The translations under genes were made by a program, and so were the position numbers. This document shows positions 6,645 to 6,705 of a stretch of 6,705 bases of DNA, piece by piece. How positions within the stretch are numbered: the stretch's first letter is position 1; each line of letters begins with the position of its first letter. The stretch comes from Gammaproteobacteria bacterium (GTDB taxonomy: Bacteria > Pseudomonadota > Gammaproteobacteria > Pseudomonadales > Pseudohongiellaceae), in assembly GCA_003556835.1 (NCBI GenBank), contig PWQG01000331.1, positions 1-6,705 of the forward strand, written 5' to 3'. The notes below the pieces were generated by a model. That model was not told the origin of the DNA, did no database searches, and saw nothing but the letters and a program-made list of their open reading frames with translations.

Positions 6645-6705
6645 GCGCGGAGACACGCCTGTGAATACATCCGTGTACGGCTCGGCGGGCGCCGTCCATG
6701 GCGCC
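6645..6705. repeat. Intergenic inverted-repeat element, truncated by the right edge
   Basis: From about 6645 the sequence reads as a string of short hairpins: TACA/TGTA (6666-6669 and 6674-6677) around TCCG, then GGCGCC/GGCGCC (6688-6693 and 6700-6705) around GTCCAT, ending at the window edge. The opening GCGCGGAGACACGCC has no pairing partner inside the window; in a complete element its complement would be expected to the right. The layout (GGAGACACGCC..., 'ACATCC-TGTA', GGCTCG, then a GC arm around TCCATG) resembles a dispersed non-coding repeat I recall from Alcanivorax, Marinobacter and Halomonas genomes. That identity is from memory and unverified. It lies 42 bases after the pstB stop and may fold in the pst transcript. 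Confidence 0.5.

Overview
The window is a phosphate-acquisition locus from what looks like a free-living, probably marine or halophilic, gammaproteobacterium of the Alcanivorax/Marinobacter/Halomonas/Pseudomonas kind. That placement rests on four things: E. coli-like Pho boxes, an OprO/OprP-type phosphate-selective porin, unusually long PstC and PstA permeases like those of pseudomonads and marine relatives, and a short intergenic repeat of a style I recall from these genera. The genus is inference; no rRNA or other phylogenetic marker is present.

Layout. Positions 1-209 (minus strand) hold the first 17 codons of a gene that runs off the left edge, preceded by a small 51-codon ORF one base away; neither is recognised. 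A strong hairpin with T-runs on both sides (286-318) ends the next gene, a porin on the minus strand (344-1462). The 239-bp divergent region 1463-1701 holds two back-to-back Pho-box promoters, one driving the porin leftward and one driving pstC rightward. Then come pstC (1702-3999), pstA (4019-5686) and pstB (5761-6603), all on the plus strand. The window ends in an intergenic inverted-repeat element (from about 6645) that is cut by the right edge.

How it works together. Under phosphate starvation PhoB~P should bind both boxes. The outer-membrane porin would admit phosphate or polyphosphate to the periplasm, a periplasmic binding protein (PstS, not encoded here) would capture it, and the PstC-PstA channel powered by the PstB ATPase would import it. 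In each promoter the Pho box replaces the -35 element and a -10-like hexamer lies exactly 10 bp downstream, as at E. coli phoA. At the pst side this geometry places transcription initiation downstream of the first possible ATG (1660), so translation of pstC more likely begins at the ATG at 1702.

The least ordinary features are the large periplasmic insertions in both permeases: about 390 residues with seven recurring beta-turn motifs, resembling a beta-propeller, in PstC, and about 260 residues with a long charged coiled coil in PstA. Also notable are the absence of pstS in front of pstC, and the terminal repeat. I see no mobile element, CRISPR array or RNA gene, and no evidence of a wholly new system.
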